The position numbers were made by a program, and so were the translations under genes. A DNA stretch of 64,000 nucleotides from Ectobius pallidus (Eukaryota > Arthropoda > Insecta > Blattodea > Ectobiidae), in assembly GCA_964059195.1 (NCBI GenBank), contig CAXKWD010000005.1, positions 142,191,686 to 142,255,685 on the forward strand, read 5' to 3'. Position 1 is the stretch's first letter; each line of letters begins with the position of its first letter. The notes beneath the pieces are model-generated. The model saw nothing but the letters and a program-made list of their open reading frames with translations, did not search any database and was not told the origin of the DNA. Positions 59,704 through 64,000 of the stretch are shown piece by piece.

Positions 59704-59747
59704 TATAAAAATTGCTCTGCTCTGGTCCTCCGAGCTATTCATCAGTC
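59704..59747 (+). promoter_or_regulatory. Candidate retrotransposon core promoter
   Basis: TATAAAA at 59704-59710 is followed by TCAGTC at 59742-59747, an arthropod initiator-like sequence. The spacing from TATA to the initiator A is 40 bases, longer than the usual 30, so the exact start is uncertain. Confidence 0.45.
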
Positions 59748-60577
59748 TTATAAGGCAAGCATGCCTTATTTTCCAGAAGGAGCTTACTAAGTCGTCTCCC
59801 CTTGACTTCATCAACATTTCATCTTCTTCGGCACCGCTAGGAAGAGGAATTTATTTGTAAAGCAAGATACAAAATTCCATCTTGTATTTTAAAGGGTCTA
59901 TTTATCATTTTGTCCATTGTGCTCTTTGTATCTTTCAAGGGGCTCAATAAATGTATTTAAACTTGACTTAGTGTAGCATCCTTCAACCCGGAGAGGTTTC
60001 CCCGTGTCCCTATTTCGCCTGCGAGCTACCGTGGGAGCGGGAACATCTCTTTGTGGTTCCTCCGGGCCTAGATAAGACCCAGAGGCCTATGGTTGAAGAT
60101 GCATTGATAGTTAGTGACCTATAATTAACGTAGAGTAACTATTCAATTAACAGTTTGAATTTGTCTTGGTCACTTATTACAGAGGCCTCAGTGATTAGCC
60201 ACAATTCTAGTCATTCTTATATATCAATCTTGTTCTCCCGGTATAGTTTGCCGCCGGTGTGAGACGCTACCATCAGTAGCCATCAGTAATAAGTAGTTTA
60301 AAGTCAGTTGCTATAAGTATCTGTGGTTCTCCTCCGCATTGCGTTTGAGGGAGGTCTCTGACAGATTTCAATTAAGTTTTTTGTACTTTCTTGTAAAGTG
60401 TAAACATTTACATCTGTGTACTTACACCTGTACAGCTACACACTATTTCTTTGTCTACTCGTATGCTCCTATGCGGGCAACTCACTCCATTCTTATAAAC
60501 AAACCTTAATTTGTCATTGTTGCACCGGCTCTAGGCGGGCAACCTATTTAATTCAGACATTGTATAAGCAAGTCACT

Positions 60578-63500
60578 ATGTCGAGTCCAGACGGTTTGAC
60601 GGCTCTTAAAGCCAAGCGAGTTCCCATTAAGGCCCAGATTACGCGGCAGGTTAATGTCATTAGTAATTTAGCTATTGAGGATGTCACATATCCTGAACTC
60701 AAAAAGTATGAGTCTAAGTTAGACGAACTTGCAGCTAAGTTCGACCTTGTGCAGACTGAAATCGACGGTGTGGATTATTCTGATGCTGAAGAAGCCTATA
60801 GGGCAGAAGTCGACGCCGTCATTTCCAGAGGCAACTCTCAGTTGTGTAAATTTCTTCAGGCCTTATCTGACAAGGAGGTCCTGGCCCAGCAGGCCCTTGC
60901 AGAAAGGCAGGCTCAGGCCCAGCTGGCTTTAGCCCGTGAGGAAGCCGAAGCTAAGAGAGCGGAGGCCCTGGCCCAGCAAGCCCTTGCAGAGAGGCAGGCT
61001 CAGGCCCAGCTGGCTTTAGCCGAAAAGGAAGCTGAGGCTAAGAGAGCCGAAGCCCACGCCCAGGCCGAAGCTGCCCAAAAGGCTAAAATAAGACGCTTCG
61101 AGTACTTGCAATCGCAACTTCTGCGTCAAATGCAGATTATGCGAGAGTACGAAATCGAAGATCTCACTACGCTTCATGAAGCGCGCATTCGCCGCTCTGA
61201 ATTCGTAGAGGTCTTCAAGGCCTACAAGTCAGATTATGCTCAGGTGGCCATTGACGAGGCCTACCAGGATCATGAATTCGACTTTCACGCAGTGGAATCT
61301 GATTATTATAAAGTCATCAGTTTCTTTGACTCCATGATAGCTGAAAAGAAACAGCTATATGAACCCGAGCAGGCGCAGACTGCCAGTCAGCGCTCCTCGC
61401 TCGACCCTGTCACGCCGTTGTTACCGAAACTCCCCGAAATCCGTCTTCCTCAGTTCAATGGGAACCCCTCTGAGTGGATCGAGTTTCGTGACACTTTCTC
61501 GTCGTTGGTAATTCAACACAGGCACATTTCGGACATGGACAAGTATCAGTACTTGAAGTCCTGCCTGTCATCAGAGGTTAGTACGGTCATTCAGAATATT
61601 CCTGTCTCTGCTGCGACTTTCCAGGTGGCGTGGCAGACTTTGATTGATAGGTTTGATAACGACCGGCTAATCGCCAACACCCATCTGGACAATCTCTTCT
61701 CTCCCCCTCAGATTGAGAGGTATTCTGCAGAATCCCTGCAGAAATACCTGGATCATTTTATAAGCACGGTACATGCACTTAATTCCCTTAATACAGAAGT
61801 GGAGTTGTCAGATCTGATTATTACCAGAATTATCATCGACAAGCTTCCGATGAACCTCATCAGAGAATGGGAGTCATCTGTCAAAATAGGGAAGCTCCCT
61901 ACTCTCAAGGAGTTATTTGTCTTCTTGGAAAGCCGAGTTCGCATACTGCAGATGACTGATGCTGCCACGAAAAGTCAGGCTGCTAAGTCAGTTCCGAGCT
62001 CTCCGGCTCCTTCCAAGTCAAAGTCTTCTTCTTCGAGGCCTAAATGTCTCTGTTGTCGTACTGCTGTGCATGACCTGTTTTCATGCAGCGACTTCAGGAG
62101 CATGACTTTCGCTCAAAGAGACCAGTTTGTTAGAGACCGCAAACTGTGTCGCGTATGCCTGTTTAGTCAAGGGCATGCCAACAATTGTAGGACTTTTCAG
62201 TGCAGGAGATGTGCTGGGAGACATAGCACATTCCTCCACGACCCGACTAGCGATAGTCACCAGGCTGCCAACACTGCAGGTGTTATGGCTTCTAGTCAGA
62301 CCCAGCAGCGCTGCTTGCTTCCTACTGCTACTGTCCGCATCCTGGACTCAGACGGCTCGCCTGTTGAGGCCACAGCCCTCCTGGATAGCGGTTCAGACTG
62401 CAATCTTATTAGCAACAGGCTGTTTAGGCGTCTTGGACTAGCTCCTCATGCGCAGCGGACTACGCTAGCGGGAATTTTGTCCACTAATGTTAGCACACAT
62501 AAGCTAACCAGCATCACGATTCAGTCGCGAGTGACTTCATGGCGCTACAATGCACAGGCCATTGTCGTTCCGGAGATTTCGGAGAAAAGGTTCCCGAACT
62601 CTTTCATTGAGACCAAAGATTGGAACATTCCTCCGAATCTTCCCTTGGCTGACCCATTCTTTAGTCGTCCTAAGTGTGTCGATCTACTTCTTGGAGTGGA
62701 GATTTGCGCCCAAGTGGTGTGTCCAGGGCAAATTTCCACCTGTGAGTTACCTACGATTCAGAACTCGCACCTTGGTTGGTACTTCGCCGGGAAACTGCCC
62801 TCTGTGCCTTTCCCTTCACAGCGTTGCCATACTTCCAATGGTCATCGACGCCGATCCACGGCTAAGCGTTATCTTGACGCAAGCCCAAAAGAGCCTGAAT
62901 GCTCGGAGGCTATGTCTTCTAATTACTCAGCCTTCCTAACTGCTGACCAGTTAGTGAGTAACCAGCTTTCCCGGTTCTGGGAGTTAGAACGAGTGTCTAA
63001 CTCAGCCCCCTTCCCTGACGAGTCAGTTTGTGAACAGCATTTTGCTGCCAATACTCAGCGTGACTCCGATGGGCGATACATTGTAAAGTTGCCCTTTGTA
63101 TCAGCTCCAGAATCCCTGGGGAGCACAGTGCTACAAGCCCAGAAGAGATTCTTCTCATTAGAAAAAAGACTGTCTTCAAATGAAACCCTTCGAGAGGAAT
63201 ATAACAGGTTCATGGATGACTATCTGAAATTGGGTCACATGAAGCCTGCCTCTCGGAGTTCACTCGGGAAATATGAGTATATTATCCCGCACCATCCCGT
63301 CTTGAAGCCTTCCAGCACAACGACTAAACTCAGGGTAGTTTTTGATGCTTCGGCGAAGTCTTCTAGCGGGAAGTCACTCAATGACATCCTTGCGGTAGGT
63401 CCGGTGGTGCAACCTGACCTCTTCTCGATCCTCCTACGCTTTAGGTTCAATCCAGTGGCGTTCACAGCGGACATCGAGAAGATGTATAGACAGGTCTTAG

Positions 63501-64000
63501 TCCATCCCGACCACCAACCTCTCCAGCAGATTTACTGGAGAACTTCTGTGTCAGACCCTATTCAGCTGTTTGACCTAACCACGGTCACTTATGGCACTGC
63601 TTCTGCCTCCTTCCTGGCAACCAGAGCTCTTAAACAGCTAGCCATCGACGAGGGAAGCAAGTTTCCTGTAGCAGCCTCCATCATAAACAATTCCATCTAT
63701 GTCGATGACATAGTGGCCACAGCTGCTACGCTGTCTGAGGCCAAGGTTATTGTCTCTCAGCTGAGAGAGCTTCTCCCCCTAGGTGGATTTAATCCTCGTA
63801 AGTGGAGTTCCAATTCTGTGGAACTGCTCCAAGACGTTCCTCCTGAGCTGCGGGAGTCTCTCGACCACAGAACCTTTGGTGATTCTGACACCTCCTCCAT
63901 AAAGGCGCTAGGCCTCATATGGCAACCTTCTGACGATATGCTCAGGATCGAAACTTCAGTCGATCCCTCCAAGCCATTCACCACCTGTTCCAGAAGGACA
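60578..64000 (+). CDS. BEL/Pao retrotransposon Gag-Pol polyprotein, 5' part, cut by window end
   Basis: The frame is open for 1141 codons with no stop. ATG 60578 is the first in-frame ATG after the stop at 60401-60403. Gag begins with a charged alanine/glutamine-rich coiled coil containing two 29-residue repeats (residues 100-157). A DUF1759-like region follows, with LPQFNGNPSEW near residues 290-300. Cysteine/histidine clusters include C490-x2-C493, C524-x2-C527-x5-H533-x3-C537 and C542-x2-C545-x3-H549-x4-H554. The aspartic protease motif LLDSGSDCNLIS has its Asp at 603. Reverse transcriptase motifs are LRVVFDAS near 918, an Asp at 965 in ADIEKMYRQV, and YVDD at 1041-1044, the form typical of BEL/Pao. 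RNase H, integrase and the 3' LTR lie beyond the window. Codon use is much more GC-rich than the surroundings. Absence of any break suggests a young insertion. Confidence 0.95.
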   Translation, partial: MSSPDGLTALKAKRVPIKAQITRQVNVISNLAIEDVTYPELKKYESKLDELAAKFDLVQTEIDGVDYSDAEEAYRAEVDAVISRGNSQLCKFLQALSDKEVLAQQALAERQAQAQLALAREEAEAKRAEALAQQALAERQAQAQLALAEKEAEAKRAEAHAQAEAAQKAKIRRFEYLQSQLLRQMQIMREYEIEDLTTLHEARIRRSEFVEVFKAYKSDYAQVAIDEAYQDHEFDFHAVESDYYKVISFFDSMIAEKKQLYEPEQAQTASQRSSLDPVTPLLPKLPEIRLPQFNGNPSEWIEFRDTFSSLVIQHRHISDMDKYQYLKSCLSSEVSTVIQNIPVSAATFQVAWQTLIDRFDNDRLIANTHLDNLFSPPQIERYSAESLQKYLDHFISTVHALNSLNTEVELSDLIITRIIIDKLPMNLIREWESSVKIGKLPTLKELFVFLESRVRILQMTDAATKSQAAKSVPSSPAPSKSKSSSSRPKCLCCRTAVHDLFSCSDFRSMTFAQRDQFVRDRKLCRVCLFSQGHANNCRTFQCRRCAGRHSTFLHDPTSDSHQAANTAGVMASSQTQQRCLLPTATVRILDSDGSPVEATALLDSGSDCNLISNRLFRRLGLAPHAQRTTLAGILSTNVSTHKLTSITIQSRVTSWRYNAQAIVVPEISEKRFPNSFIETKDWNIPPNLPLADPFFSRPKCVDLLLGVEICAQVVCPGQISTCELPTIQNSHLGWYFAGKLPSVPFPSQRCHTSNGHRRRSTAKRYLDASPKEPECSEAMSSNYSAFLTADQLVSNQLSRFWELERVSNSAPFPDESVCEQHFAANTQRDSDGRYIVKLPFVSAPESLGSTVLQAQKRFFSLEKRLSSNETLREEYNRFMDDYLKLGHMKPASRSSLGKYEYIIPHHPVLKPSSTTTKLRVVFDASAKSSSGKSLNDILAVGPVVQPDLFSILLRFRFNPVAFTADIEKMYRQVLVHPDHQPLQQIYWRTSVSDPIQLFDLTTVTYGTASASFLATRALKQLAIDEGSKFPVAASIINNSIYVDDIVATAATLSEAKVIVSQLRELLPLGGFNPRKWSSNSVELLQDVPPELRESLDHRTFGDSDTSSIKALGLIWQPSDDMLRIETSVDPSKPFTTCSRRT
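60875..61048 (+). repeat. In-frame 87-bp tandem duplication in Gag
   Basis: Two 29-codon units each begin E-V/A-L-AQQALAERQAQAQ and end EAEAKRA. A partial third (EAHAQAEAAQK) follows. The unit preserves frame and lengthens the predicted coiled coil. Confidence 0.9.

Larger units (their letters stand above)
58805..60403 (+). mobile_element. Putative 5' LTR and untranslated leader of the BEL/Pao element
   Basis: The left end is proposed at TGTTCCGTCC (58805) because LTRs usually begin TG. The stretch contains a TATA box, an initiator-like site and AATAAA at 59946-59951 in the order expected for U3, R and U5. I could not place the LTR right end or a primer-binding site, and the 3' LTR lies outside the window. 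Both outer limits are therefore inferred. Confidence 0.5.

Noticed and set aside
62127..63984. Frames of 60-129 codons on both strands inside the BEL element
   Set aside because: Shadows of the 1141-codon Gag-Pol frame.

Overview
This is a gene-poor, AT-rich, repeat-dense stretch of an animal nuclear genome, most likely an insect. The main evidence is a BEL/Pao retrotransposon, a mariner remnant, several tRNA-derived SINE families, hAT-type MITEs, a Helitron, and many copies of the palindrome TAGGCCTA. A cockroach/termite-like (Blattodea) source is a guess from overall texture, not a demonstrated assignment. I see no bacterial-style genes, operons, rRNA or CRISPR. Almost every short open frame in the first 60 kb looks like chance.

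The only long coding region is at the right edge: an uninterrupted frame from 60578 to the last base (1141 codons, no stop). It encodes the Gag, aspartic protease and reverse transcriptase of a BEL/Pao LTR retrotransposon and is cut by the window end. Its putative 5' LTR and leader lie in about 58.8-60.58 kb, with a TATA box, an initiator-like site and an AATAAA signal. One short stretch at 31694-31930 looks like a terminal host exon but is unproven.

Layout: 0-6.5 kb holds hAT-like MITEs, a foldback element, a tandem Penelope-like tail with hammerhead-like motifs, a Helitron nested inside a MITE, and a SINE. 6.5-16 kb holds dispersed repeats, a foldback with two more hammerhead-like motifs, SINEs, a MITE with a perfect 8-bp target duplication, and a C-poor tract. 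16-18 kb holds a palindromic tRNA-derived element and a 641-bp DNA transposon with perfect 29-bp inverted ends. 18-27 kb holds SINE pieces, Helitron ends, dispersed repeats and a mariner remnant. 27-38 kb holds SINEs, two complete copies of a 520-530 bp MITE, the candidate exon and several hairpins. 38.3-40.1 kb holds three apparently identical 619-bp tandem units. 40-58.8 kb holds more MITEs, Penelope-like tails, microsatellites and long featureless AT-rich DNA.

The most interesting theme is a set of RNA-like motifs shared by several unrelated-looking repeats: CTGAAGA, a hairpin, GAAA, a palindromic hexamer beginning with A and ending with T, then A or T. Hairpin and palindrome sequences differ between copies while the layout is kept. 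This resembles the minimal type I hammerhead ribozymes known from Penelope-like elements, but every copy carries an extra U at the base of stem II. Activity is therefore unproven.
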